From positions 558,001 to 622,000 of the forward strand of contig NC_050737.1 in assembly GCF_014529535.1 (NCBI RefSeq): a DNA stretch of 64,000 nt. The letters are read 5' to 3'. Below are positions 24,384-36,583 of this stretch, one piece after another. This DNA comes from Bradysia coprophila. Lineage: Eukaryota; Arthropoda; Insecta; Diptera; Sciaridae. The position numbers were made by a program, and so were the translations under genes. Position 1 is the first letter of the stretch; every line of letters begins with the position of its first letter. Below the pieces are notes generated by a model. It was not told where the DNA came from. It was given only the letters and a program-made list of their open reading frames with translations, and did not search any database.

Positions 24384-26184
24384 ATGTCTAACGTAACTAC
24401 TAAATCATGGACCGATGATTTACCAGTCTGTAATTTTACTGGTGCTGGTTTTTCAACGAATCAGGTGTATAATGATGACGGAAGTCGTCGAATGGAAGCG
24501 CATAAATTCAACGACCGGAGTTTTCACTGTCGAGTCGACGACAATACGTGAGCCGTGATTTGTTTCTTCATTCCAAATGTCGGTTGCTAATTTTCACTTG
24601 TCCCTAGTTCGATTTATGCAATATTCTCCGGACAAGGCGGTAGTCAGGTGGCTGAGTTTTCACTGCAGAGAATAGCGGCCGAAATACTGCTCGGGCAATT
24701 GAACGAGAAAGGTGCTACCGAAGAAGATGTGAAGGAAGTGCTGAGACAGGCATTTATTTCCGCCGAAAAGGGGTATCTGGACTCGATCGACAGTAATCTG
24801 GCTAGGAAGACTGTGCTGCAATGTGAATTAGAGGGACTGAGTCAATATGAAGTAAGTGCGACACAATGTCGCAATGTTGCTTTCCCTAGGTCAGTATATT
24901 AATCTGACTGATTTACAGATTTCCCGAGACTATCAGATTGTGTTGGATCGACTGAATCTGATTAACGAAGACCTTAAAATGGGTACAAGTATTGTTCTGG
25001 CGCTCATCCACAAGCAGAAACTGTATATTTGTAATATTGGAACGTGCAGAGCGTTACTATGCAAGAACGATAGCAACAACGTTTTGCGGGTGGTTCAATT
25101 GAGCGTCGACCACAATCTGTACAACGAAGACGAGATTTTACGTTTAAAGCAATTGGGTGTGGACGTACAAGCGTTTCGCCAATGTATGTAACAGTTTTTC
25201 GTGTTGGAGAATATGGTCCGACTATGGCAATTCGAAAAATAATTCTCTAAACTTTTAGCGCCTGGTTTCAGCACCCGTGCAATCGGAAGCTATTTTTACA
25301 AAGCAGGCTACAAGGATTGCGACCTATTGTCGTCGGCAATTTCTGAACCGGTGATAGCGCAACCGGAAATCGTAGGACCCATACCACTGGACGATTCATG
25401 CAGATTTTTATTGCTCATGTCGAGCGGTTTGTGTAAAACGCTAAGCGATGTGTTTGCCAACGATAGAAATTTAGTGAATAAAGAAATCGTTCAAATGGCT
25501 GTGGAGCAGGTGACTAATATGATCCGAATTTTTAGTTTCAAATGGCATAAACTATAACCACCTTCGCTGTCGTTACAGTTTCGTAGCCAATCGACTCTAA
25601 TGGGTGTATCACAGTCGGTTGTACACAAATGCGACCAAATGCATCACGACACCTTCATTCGGCAAATCAGAGAAAATCAATTCAGTTCCATTAAAACTCG
25701 CGAAGACATAATATTGTTGGTGAGAAATTTCAATTTTCCGTTGCCGAACGCAATACACAAGGATCAACAACAGGTGGGCTTTATTGCTTTCGTGGTGTGC
25801 TTCTGAACTAAACAAAGAAAAAAACGAAAATTCCAATTTCAAGGTTTCGTTTAGTCCTGTAACCAGGCAACACCCGAACAACATGTTCTTTTCGGATTCG
25901 GAGAGTAGCAGCATAACTGATACAAATAACTCGGACTACACAGACACAAACAGCTCGACTTGTTCGGATCGGTAATTTTTGTTTGAATCTTGATTTTTTG
26001 CTTTGGTTTTGGATGTTACTGACATTCCACTGTCTTATTGAACAAACATTTCAGGCGTCCCCACCTACATTCGTTCGATAAAAACTACAAGGTAAAATCG
26101 TACGTTGATTTCAGTGATTATTATAAGATTGTTGAAAATGCTAGACAGCATGGAACACTTCCTGCAAATATAGATTTTGACTAA
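24384..26184 (+). CDS. TAB1: TAB1, TAK1-activating pseudophosphatase
   Basis: Seven exons (24384-24547, 24608-24851, 24919-25183, 25259-25509, 25579-25773, 25844-25971, 26055-26184) join in phase throughout and give 458 residues; human TAB1 has 504. Hallmarks are the start motif SWTDDLPVCNFTG, QRIAAEILLGQLNE, LYICNIGTCRALLCK, DHNLYNEDEILRLKQLG, PEIVGPIPLD, FLLLMSSGLCK and LLVRNFNFPL, all clear TAB1 matches. The PP2C metal loop DGHGG is replaced by SGQGG, as expected of an inactive PP2C fold. A Ser/Thr-rich linker is followed by YVDFSDYYKIV (432-442), the counterpart of the vertebrate TAK1-binding YVDFAEFYRLW. It should act in the cytoplasm in TAK1 signalling of innate immunity and stress. Confidence 0.95.
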
Positions 26185-26921
26185 AGAACTATTAAATCGT
26201 TTTCTGTTGTATTTTGGATTGACATCTTTTCGGCATGTTCGTATTACACCTCAATCAACCAACGTAATGGCTGTATGAGCTCTCATGCTAAAATGATCCT
26301 TCAAAAATTCCAACAGGAAGAATTTTCATCCCGGCATTGTACTTAATTCAAGCGAAAACATTTGGGAACAGCTGCACTCAATATTAAAACCATAGATCGG
26401 GTCAACGATCAGGCATTTGCTGTCGATTTTCAAAAACGGAAAATTTTGGGGTGAAAAAATTCTTCGGAGATTACGAATTTTCAAAGTCAAACTGTGAAAA
26501 AAGGTGTCTAGACTCTGGCACCCGAAGCAATAGATCCCAATTTAAAATCGATTTTAATGCTTCAAATGTTTGTTAGCCGTGTCATCAACTTCATTTTTCC
26601 TTTGGTAACGGAAAATCGTGTGCGAGGTCACCTATACTTCTTTGAAAAATTTGCTGTTTTGGAATCGTGTGCCAGGTTATGAGTCTCCAAATTTATGGTA
26701 CAAGTGGTGGCTCTATTTAATTACAGAAACCGGTTCCACTCTAGTTCAGGGATCATTCATGAATAACGTACCGCTTTTTCGGTGCTGCCATCATAATTGA
26801 ATCTTTAATAACTTGAAAATTTGACCCCTACAAAGTTGAAATTATATTATACTCCCCAATATACCCCTTTAAATGGGCGGTAGAAGCATCGAGATAGTAA
26901 AGATTCAATTACTATGACAGT
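26185..26921. other. TAB1 3' flank, no gene seen
   Basis: AT-rich sequence with no recognised gene. It ends at the poly(A) tail of the minus-strand LINE and its target duplication (ATGACAG at 26914). Confidence 0.5.
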
Positions 26922-27872
26922 TTTTTTTTTATTAAAAGCGAAAAAAAAGGCTGCAAAGTGCAACCAGTAAAAAAAACGATCTTTTCAACAAACAAATATT
27001 TACAATAAATAAAAATCATCAATTCTATTACGTCCCAAGGTCCCTAAAATGCAACTAGAATTTCTTCGTTGAATCGCAATGGAAACCTTCTGTAGCAGGT
27101 AGTCCATAGAGCGCGGTTCCCCAGAAGCCTTTTGCATTAATGATCCCAATTTCATTATAAATGTCTTTGTCTCAGGACCCATGCTACCTAGTGATTCAAA
27201 AGCAATAGGTGTGAATAAATAATTATTATCTTTTAAACAAATGTAATGATTGTGCTTAGATCTTTCGGCATTATCAGCAATCGAACCAGCTTTTTTGGAT
27301 GACTGATTAACATAAGAAGGGGCTAGGGTATCTCTAATGGTTACATCCCACAAAATAGGTCTACCGTGACTCCATGGAATTAGAGTCATACCATCCGGTC
27401 TTTTCCCATCATCTCTAGAAATTCCCGGAGGCTGTACCAAATTCGGAAACCCTGCAGAAGAAAATGCACGAGAAAAGATTTTGTTAACTTCATCATGTCC
27501 AGGAATCCATCCTCCGCTTTTATTGCAAGATAAACCATGTAAGCCATCCTTCTTAACGTTTTTACCACAAAGACATTTATGTTCTTCGCATAATTGACAA
27601 CCTAGTCGAAGACCAACAGCAATTCGTGCAGAATTGTTATCTAATAATAAGCCTAACTGACTCGATGGAACTACTTGTAGCCACTTTGAAGATTCTTTAG
27701 TAGATGACGCAAGCAGTCGAGCACGAGCAGTTGGCTCACTAGAATGAAACATTTCCGAAAATTTACTTTTGATCCTCGGTAGGTCCCAATTCTTTTGCAC
27801 TTTCTTGTGGGCATCATTATCTGGAATAAAATCTTGAGGAATATCCTCCATCAAACGTAAAATGTCGTACAA
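26922..27872 (-). mobile_element. 5'-truncated LINE, C-terminal endonuclease part
   Basis: A 290-residue open frame (27872-27000) begins at the insertion point without an ATG. It shows a zinc knuckle CQLCEEHKCLCG...GLHGLSC, GHDEVNK, then KRPDGMTL, GRPILWDVTIRDTLA, PIAFESLG and SVAIQRRN. This is the C-terminal end of a non-LTR retrotransposon polyprotein with a restriction-like PD-(D/E)XK endonuclease. The reverse transcriptase is absent. The 3' UTR ends in AATAAA and a poly(A) run at 26921-26930. ACTGTCAT on the minus strand occurs on both sides, so the insertion has an approximately 8-bp target duplication. It is 5'-truncated but the remaining frame is open, suggesting a fairly recent insertion. 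Confidence 0.85.
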
Positions 27873-28638
27873 ATGACAGTACTGAACAAGCGTTACGTAA
27901 TTTATGAATGATCCCTCACGACGTGTGTACTTTTTACGATTTCTGTTATTCTCCCGTTTCCGATTGTGAAAGAATGCTTAGGACCTAAATGGAGAAGAAA
28001 GATGCAATTCGTCAATCTTCGAGCTTGTTCCTTCCATCTAACTGGTTAATTCTCACTTCTTCAACCGGTTAGATTACCTATCCGTTATGACTAAATTCGA
28101 GCAAATTCTGCATTTCTCACCAGCACAACTTTTAACAACAATTAGAGCAAAATATAGTTCAAACGAAAGCTACTGTTAAACTGGGCCTAATCGTTATTAG
28201 AGTTATTTCACTAAATACAAAGAACAAAAGAATTTAACGCAGCTCTGTTTAACGTAAATTTAAAAATTGTCATTCAGTGTCATAGTTTCTTAGGATTTTA
28301 TTGGTATCGTTCAACTTAGAAAATAAATAAAGGAAATCTTCTTATTTGAACTATGGGGCAAGAGGTTTGACCGAAATGGTTCAGTAACATTTAACAATTT
28401 GGGATTATACCAGCTTATTCAAATACTGATGTATAACGCTACAACAGGCCAATTTGTATTATTTAACCTATGGTTTACACTTCTTATGACAAATATAAAA
28501 TTTTCCTCACATTTAGTTTGCAGTTCCATAACAGTTACGGCCAGAACGTCAGGCGTGAGCCCCTAACATTGTTTAACTAGAAATTCTTCACAGCAAAAAT
28601 GAAAAATCAATTTTGATTTTGTTCTGCGGCTGTAGCGA
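27873..28638. other. Spacer between LINE and COQ2
   Basis: No gene is seen. ATCATTCATAAATTACGTAAC on the minus strand near 27892-27915 resembles the end of a MITE, but no partner end was found. The rest, to 28638, would include the COQ2 3' UTR. Confidence 0.4.
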
Positions 28639-29954
28639 CTACCTTTGAATCAACTTATCACTGTTAAATTTTGGCAACAGCGTTGCAGTTGCTGGTAACA
28701 CGGACTTTGTCTTTTCACTTTTATTTTCCGTTTTCAACAAGGTGCCCAACACAATGCCCACAAACAGTAACAGGCCCACTTGGTGATTCGAAATAAACTT
28801 TCGAGCACAGTCGCTCGGATTGTCGATGTTCAGCGAATAAATTTGTTGTGCTAAATGGGCGCCAACTAAACCAACAGTTGTGTAGTATGGCCACGTTTGA
28901 TCACAGACTAGACCCGCTGTAGTCAATCCACTAATCATACCGGTGGAGAAAAATGTTAACCAAATCTTTGTATTGTCACCGAAACGCAGAGCTGTCGATT
29001 TGATGCCAGCCAGTATGTCGTCCACTTTGTCCTAAAGCGTTTCCGTTCGATGAGTTTACATTTTGCGATTTAGAGATTCGGTTAGACATACCTGATGAGC
29101 GTATATCGTATCATAAACGATAGTCCAACAAACACCTGCAGCATATAAGGGAAGGCAAGCCGACCACATCACCGAACCTTGAGTGGCACTCCATCCCAGC
29201 AATGCTCCCCAATTGAAAGCCATTCCAAGTACCAATTGTGGCCAATAAGTTATACGTTTCATTAGTGGGTACACTACAACTAAACCTAGTGACCGATAAA
29301 GCGGATGAGTAATCAGACTGGAATATTACGAAATCGGTTTTAATTACCTAACGAACTAGCTCCCAGTAATATCGAATACAAATTCAATTGCAGCAACACC
29401 AGCAGACCAATACCCAGTTGCGCGGATAAAAACACTAAAGCATCCAATTGCGTTATTTCGCCACAAGCCAGTGGGCGATTCTTCGTTCTCTCCACTTTGT
29501 TATCGATATCCTTGTCCCACATATCATTTATCGTACATCCAGCACCACGCATCACAAATGCTCCGGTAGCAAACAGTCCGAGCATAACTGGATCTGGCCA
29601 AGCGCCCGGTGCAGCACTCAGCGCAATGCTCCATCCGCACGGCCAGAACAGTAGCCAGGAACCAATGGGCCGATCGAATCGAATTAGTCGCGCATACGGC
29701 GATATGTTTTGAATAATTCCCTTCCATTTCGGTATACTTACAGAATCGGTGGTAGCATTGAAATTTGATTTATTTGTGGACAAGCAGCGCACCGTCCATT
29801 TATTGATGTGTGGTGATAAAATGATCGGATACGAACAGTGCTCTGAAGTTTTCTTTGGCATAAATTTTGACGACAATTGAATGCATCTTCGGTGTTGTGT
29901 CACCGAATTGAGTGCGGTTAGAAAACTGCGCCGTAATGCTATATTTCTCATCAT
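28639..29954 (-). CDS. COQ2: COQ2, 4-hydroxybenzoate polyprenyltransferase
   Basis: Minus-strand exons 29954-29348, 29285-29092 and 29031-28639 join in phases 1 and 0, giving 397 residues. The enzyme attaches the polyprenyl tail to 4-hydroxybenzoate in ubiquinone synthesis and is an integral inner-mitochondrial-membrane protein. An N-terminal Arg/Ser-rich presequence ([11 protein letters not shown]) precedes [20 protein letters not shown]. The two Asp-rich motifs that bind Mg-prenyl diphosphate are NDMWDKDID (143-151) and DTIYAHQDKVDD (261-272), the second spanning the exon 2/3 junction. Several hydrophobic helices follow. The ATG at 29954 was chosen because the frame upstream has no other ATG. 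Confidence 0.96.
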
Positions 29955-32081
29955 AGTAACAATTTCACTCGGAGTATCGTGTTTCACATTTATAATTCAA
30001 ATATAGAACCACCAATCGTTTAGAACTTAATTTCATCGATAACACACTCGGAAATTTGCATTTTTTACTACTCCGTTCTATTGATAGCAATAGTATTGGT
30101 AACTGGTTTTCTAATATATGTAATTGCAACGTTAGCCCGGAACCAATTGTTTGTTCAGAGGTTACCTGAGCGAACTTAATCTTGTTACTTAATTTTTTGC
30201 TACCATAACCAATCGCGTTTTTTGCTCGATGTTTTTTTCGCTATTCATACCCTCACACTCATTCATATTCGAGGTTAAATTCACACAAAACATGCGCATG
30301 CGAGGTCTGTGTTTATCTGTGTGTTTGGGGTCACATATCGATGACATAACAACAGATTGCGCTTTAAAAATATTTTTCAGTTCTGTCAGTGAGTGTTGTG
30401 GTTCTGAATTAAAATTTACGCACGGAAATTTGAATCTAACTTTGGATTTACTGAAACTTCGGACGTAGTTTAAGTTGTCAGCCAGTTGCGGAGGTTTTTT
30501 GTTTCACAGTACTCTGAATTTTTGTGAGACTGTTTTTGCCTCCTTTTTTTATTATTTTAAATTGACGATTGAAAACAGAAAACTCTTTCAGATTTTGGTT
30601 GAACTTATTTTTTTGAAAATGGGTGGCTTTAAGCTCCTGTCAAGCTTCTATTGAATTCCAATGAAATCTCGCATTTGTCAATGAAACTCAGAAAAAGCTC
30701 AAAAGCCCACACCTCATCATATGAAAGCTAAACGCATTGATCTAGAGCTAATTTTTGATTTAGAATGAAATGATGTATATTGATGGAAATGTCTTAGTTT
30801 TTCTATGATATTTTTCGAGCTTTTTGCTTCGGACTTGATTTTCAGTGAAATTAATTGATCTCGATCGATCTTCCAACTGCCTCAAACAGGACAGTTGTTC
30901 AAAGTTTTGTCATAGAAATCAGAAAATATTTGAAAAGATTGTCATTGGTTCAGAACAAATATTTTTGCACTGAACGATCATTTTTATGGATGTAAAATAT
31001 TTTTCTGTGATGATATTTGAAGCGATATACTCTTGACAATATTACGTCATTGTATGCTTTAATTTTGTTTTAAAATTCTATTCAAGTAGAAATGAATTAA
31101 CCCACACGGAACTTATTTTTTTAAATTAAAACCTAAAATCATATCATATTTTCAAATGATCCGTTTAGATGCAGATAGGTGCAGATAGTTAAAAATAAAT
31201 TTCACAAACTCATCTCGACTAATATAATTGATTGTTTCTTATATCCTTGGCGTTTTCGCGTTACCTTCAGCATGTTGCCAGAACCCTACGAAATTCCACA
31301 GAATGTTAGGAAATGCAATGAAGGTAACACTGCGATAAGCGACCTACAAAATACTTAAAATTAGTCGTTAACTCCATTATTTTCTTCGAATAAAGAAACA
31401 TTTTGGTCTTAAAATAAGTGAAGTCTGAGAGGAAGCCCTACTTGTCTATCGGTCTATCAAAAATGTTTTGGATGAGAAAATCTACAAATACACATTGGTG
31501 CTACCAGATTTAAAAAACTTTTTTGAGAGTGTTTCTGTAATTAATGTCATTAATTGATTTACATTCAAAATTTACAGATTTTGACATGTCTTTAGGAATC
31601 ACTCACGACATCCTAATCAAAAAACTCGCTTTGTGTAAATAAACATTAGAGAAACGTACACAGAGAAAAAATCTGGATTTGAAATCGTTTTTAAGTTAAA
31701 CTGCTCTTTCACCCATCTGTTCAATTCACGACTTGAGTGAGCTACTAACTAAAAACTATAAAACTGAAGTACAAACTAGTACAGCGATATATTGAGCGAG
31801 CATTTATATGATTTTCTGGTAAGCGTACTCACGTGTAGTGACTTATGTTTAAGAATATTATGTTGAAACTAATGAAGTTGTAGATTTTGTAACTTCTTTA
31901 TCATTTGCAAAAAGCTGTAACCATCGAAGAGATTTTTACAAACTTTGTTCCCCTTGTCACTTTATTTGTCGCTTTATTGGCGATTTTATTGATTGATAAA
32001 CACTGCATGTATCAAGCACTTAGGTGTTCCTCAATTTAACAGGTCTGGTTTAGTGTCTTTTCTCTCAGGTTGATCTAATCA
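29955..32081. other. Spacer, no gene seen
   Basis: Two kilobases of AT-rich DNA upstream of COQ2. The frame at 30229-30468 lacks any motif. No tRNA, repeat array or conserved coding segment was recognised. Confidence 0.5.
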
Positions 32082-32088
32082 CTTGATG

Positions 32089-32290
32089 CACGACAGAGTA
32101 AAGTTAACCAGGCAGGAGCGCTTGTTTGACTAGGGACCTGAATAATCTAGTAGCCGTTGATATTTTGCGAATAAAATTTTTCAATTTATGTCAGTGTTCA
32201 TTTGAGTTCATTTTCATCCCATGTATTAGGTCCCTTATTTGACGTTTCGAAAATGAACCGCTCCTGCCTGGTTTATTTTACTCTGCCGTG
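32089..32290. mobile_element. MITE copy A, CACGRCAGAG ends, 7-bp TSD
   Basis: 202 bp with termini CACGACAGAGTAAAGTTAAC and, in reverse, CACGGCAGAGTAAAATAAAC. Inner arms CCAGGCAGGAGCG and CGCTCCTGCCTGG are also inverted. CTTGATG stands at 32082-32088 and again at 32291-32297. A second copy lies at 53135-53298 and an isolated end at 49656. Confidence 0.88.
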
Positions 32291-32297
32291 CTTGATG

Positions 32298-33212
32298 ACT
32301 TGATTTGAAAAAGCTAAAGCAGAGCTATATAAGACAAATACAACTCAGCGACGAAAGGAAGAACATTCGTTGCCTCTTTTGAGAAAAACGTTGTATGTCA
32401 CTCGGTTGCATAAATAACTATTTTGCTATACCTTAATTATTGCGCTCAGCCACGGAAAAAAGCCGACATCTTTTTTCAACTCATTTAATTCTTGAATTTC
32501 TTTAAAAATTTCAGCTTTGAGGATTAACTAATTATAATGTCAACCAAATGTCTTTAGCCATTGAGCAATATTTCGCACAATTTCAACGAATTTCACTAAA
32601 ACATTCACTAAATTCAGTCAAATTGGTCATTTGGTGACATTTAGTGAAACAGGTACGTATACAACTTTACATGCGACAGGACTGAAAATCCGAGATAAGG
32701 TTTAGAATGAAACCCCCGTCACATGAAATAAATATTCCTACAAAAATCTTGCCGCTTTCAAGGGATGTTTCAAAAACAAACATATCCGCATTGGTCGAAC
32801 ATTTTACCTTCACATGTTTCTCAGTGTACAACTAGCGTACGCATAAAATATTAATTTGCCGAAATGAAGAAAATATCAAAGCAAAACAAAAAACGAGAAA
32901 TTCTTTTTTTTTTTCACTCAAGAAAACCGAAATATTTCTACATAAATTTTGTTAGGTATATTATACGACACTATACTATAATATCATCATGAGAATGGCA
33001 TAGACCCATATATTAGTCTTTTGGAGTTACGTCATTTTTATATTTTAATCGATGTTCAACTCGCACACACTGGTTGACTTGTAAATTTTTGTGTTAATCT
33101 TGTTATAATATTTCAGTCATTTCGTTACTTTCGACGGTCCACATCGTAGACCACCGAGTGTTAAAAGTTAAATTTCATTCGAAAGTTTTTTTTTCCTCTA
33201 TTTCGGGCAAAA
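32298..33212. other. Spacer and promoter region, no gene seen
   Basis: AT-rich DNA. Sequence around 32575-32650 contains TTTCACTAAA and GTGACATTTAGTGAAAC units like those inside the MITE at 18420, without clear termini. The end should hold the promoter and 5' UTR of the next gene. Confidence 0.4.
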
Positions 33213-34988
33213 ATGTCTAAAGAAAATGGTGAATCGCAGTTTGGATTTAAGGATAAGGCCAAGGCTGAGGAAACGTTGACATTGCTTGAAGAGCATGATA
33301 TGCAATACCGAAAGCTCACGGTGAGAGGATTGTTGGGCCGTGCAAAGAGAGTTCTAACGAGTAAGTGTACAATTAAATTGGCACGAATCACTGCATCGTA
33401 TTTAAAATGACGGTCAACGTAGGAGATTTCTCAATTTCCCAATTTCTCATTCCGTTTCCGGTTTGTCGTTGTTGTTTGTTTATGATTTTCGCAACATTCA
33501 TTCATTCATTCATTGATATGAGCTAAATTTCATTTATCTTATGGCGACTGAGTTATTCAATACATACAAATTGTAATACAACAGGAATTTTATCATCGCG
33601 CGAATGTTAAAGGACGTTGTGCAACGTATCTGAATATTGTTCGATGTTGACATTTTTGGCAAACCGGTCCCGGTCATCGTAATAAATAATGCCATGACCT
33701 GATGAATAGGATATGAGATGCATAAAGGGTTATATGGGAATTTGTTGGAAATTTTTTCATATTCTCACGGTTCTCAAGAAATTATTCTCTAACGGAAAGT
33801 GATTGAGTTTTGTAACCGTCAGTTTTCTTAATGATGCAGATAAATGTAAACTGGTGAGTGCAATCGTATGGGATGATTATAAATCAATGTAGTCTGGTAA
33901 TTTGAGGTCATATAATCGACATAAAAATGTTGCCTTCAATCTTCAAAATTTTTATTTCTTTCGATATGGATCGATCTCTGGATGGATGGAATGAAATTAG
34001 AAGATATCTCCATGATATTGGACCGGAGTTTGTTTTTGTTAGAGAAAGTTGTAACAAATTTTCTTTTAAATGATGATGTCATTCACCACTGTTTATGGCT
34101 TGATGTTGATGTAAGCTTATCGAATTGTTTTTGTTTTGTATTTTAGTGACAAAAGCCGAGGAAAAAATAAAAAATATCAAGGAAGCAATGGAAGTGTTCG
34201 AAAATTGGTTGGAGGAGAACGGGGGCGGCAGTTCCAACAAAAACACCAAAACCGATTCCAACGATAAGGTGGACACGGTGCCCGGTCTGGGATTCAAGGA
34301 TAAAGAAGCAGCCGAGAAAACGTTGAAGTAAGTCCCGCGAAATCTTCATAAATTCGTTTGAAACTTTATTGCAAACCTGATTGCTCATAGGATATTGGAT
34401 GGACGGGATCCGGACTATCAGAAGTTGGCTGTAAAAGGTTTAATTGGAAGTTCGAAGCGGGTACTCGGCGGAACGAAAAGCGAAGACAAAATCAAAGCTA
34501 TTAAGGAAGGCGTAGCTGTGTTGGAAGACTTTCTTGAAAAATTTGAACTCGAAAATCGTTCGAAATTGAATTTTGCGTATTTGGCTCACAGTATCATTGC
34601 GTCATTTCCTAAGCCATCGAACAAATTGGCCGCCGAGTTTGTTGACGTGTATGGCGGTCGGGCTAAAGGAAACTATAAACATCTACGCACACTGTATCCG
34701 AAAGACAATGACTCACTGACCTGGGACATCGTTCGCAACCAGGAAGTGAAGTTGCTAAAGGAGAAAATTGCCAAAAATAGCGCGAAATTGTTTGGTGAGG
34801 ATGGATCACCGACCGAAGATCATTTGAATATGATTTATTGGGCTTACAGTCCCCAGACGGATAAGGTTAAATCGTTTGCTGAAAAGAACAAGACAAAGGG
34901 GGAAAAACGTAAATCGTCTGCCCCATCGTCCGACTCGTCGAGCGACAGCGAAGAGGAACAGAAAAAATCGAAGAAGCGTCGATCGTAA
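33213..34988 (+). CDS. Conserved protein with two 65-residue repeats
   Basis: Three exons (33213-33360, 34147-34327, 34391-34988) join in phase and encode 308 residues. I do not recognise a named family. The N-terminal half is a tandem duplication. GFKDKAKAEETLTLLEEHD, RGLLGRAKRVLT and KIKNIKEAMEVFENWLEE in repeat 1 match GFKDKEAAEKTLKILDGRD, KGLIGSSKRVLGG and KIKAIKEGVAVLEDFLEKF in repeat 2. A third domain follows (FAYLAHSIIASFPKPSNKLA, YGGRAKGNYKHLRTLYP, HLNMIYWAYSP), then a Lys/Ser/Glu-rich tail ending KKSKKRRS that looks like a nuclear localisation signal. AATAAA lies at 35028-35033. A nuclear role is inferred from the tail only. Confidence 0.82.
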
Positions 34989-36583
34989 GGATTTTGTGTC
35001 GCTTTTTCTGATTACAATTCCGAGTTTAATAAAAACCAAAATTGACTTAATTTACCAACGGTTCAACGGGATACTGTGGAATGAATTGTGATAAATTAAG
35101 TCTGTTTGAAGACACCATTCTCGATTTTTCACTCTTTGACGCTGAAAAGCTACTAAAAAAACGAATTGACTAACTACCTTGTGTTGCTCAGGAAAATTGT
35201 ATTTAAAAAAAACATTTTTTTGTCTTGTCGAATAAAAAAAGCAAAAAAATATTTTCATTTTTGATTTTTTGTTTATTTTTCGCAAACAATAGGCAAAGAA
35301 AACTAAATTATTTACAATTCAACTAAAATCGTAGTGTAAAAGTCAATCTAATTATTTTTCTCATTTCTCTAATTATTTACATAGACTTTCCCTAGGAAAA
35401 ACCGTTTCTTATACGAAAGAGTAAAAATCCTTACAAATTTTACAAATTACGCACGCTCTGATGGAGCGAGAGGTTTTTTTTCATGCATTTTAGCAAGCGA
35501 TGAAAATTCCGAAATTCGTAGTTTTGTGCAAGCGTCCATCCATCTATCATCTCTTTGGTTTCTAGGATCTAGAGTGATCGACATTTTGACTTGCAGGAGA
35601 GAATTTCTTTTCACAATGATCACTCCTTATAGTGGAGGTGGATAATCAAAGATTTTTGGTAGTCTTTGAAAATAATCTCTTCATTACGATAACAATTTAC
35701 CAATATCGAAACATTCTAATAGGCTGACATCATTGTCATTTTTTATGGAAGTTTCTGTTTTCTAAAGAAATGACGTCAATAGCTACAGTGTGCACAGGCC
35801 TTTCAAAATTAAGAATGGTCCAGCTAATCTAAATACTTTTTTGATTCTCAACGAATCAGTGGAATAAAGTCAATCATACGAAGCTCAAAAAAGCTCTAAC
35901 TTTGGCTTACCCAAGTTAAGCAATATCTGAAGTAAATACGGACGATCTGAAGCTGATAGGAGTTTTACAATCCGGTTTTTACGCCTCATATCCCCAGCGA
36001 TTTTATCAGGGAAATTATTGGATTATAAAAGAATTGAAGCTGTTACAACGGGTGAAGAAACTTGAGTAATGCCCCGTGTTCGTAGATTCTTTTGTCGTTT
36101 GATACATAATTAAAAATGTTGAAGTTATCATCTGAAGATGAGAATACTGTCCTGTACTGTATTGCCACTGACACAATAAAGTCGACTATGGTGTTTCGCA
36201 ATGTTTTAGAATACAATTTGTAAATGAGTTTGAAAAGTTACACAATCTGCGTCTTCGAATATTTTTTTTACCGTTTCTTATTGGAATGAGTAGCAAAATT
36301 TTTACTCATTATGATCCATAATGCTGTTAAGGTGCTAAGCTATTACTACTCAAGTCTTACAAACAGACACCGCCCAATTAAAAATTTAGATGACCTGAGA
36401 TGGTAAGGCATTTATTGAAAAAAAATTAGAAAATAATTATTAAATAAGAAAAGAATTAGAAAATGGAAAAGTGGTGATAATTTAAGTAAAAAAGAGAAAA
36501 ATAGGTCGAAACGTTTTTCTTAGTCCTTTGCACGAAGGGAAAGCCTATATCGAATTTTACGAAAGCTCGACCGAACACCGTAC
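34989..36583. other. Convergent 3' spacer, no gene seen
   Basis: The repeat protein and the ZAD gene converge here. The stretch is AT-rich with a poly(A) signal at 35028 and no recognisable gene or clear repeat. Confidence 0.5.
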
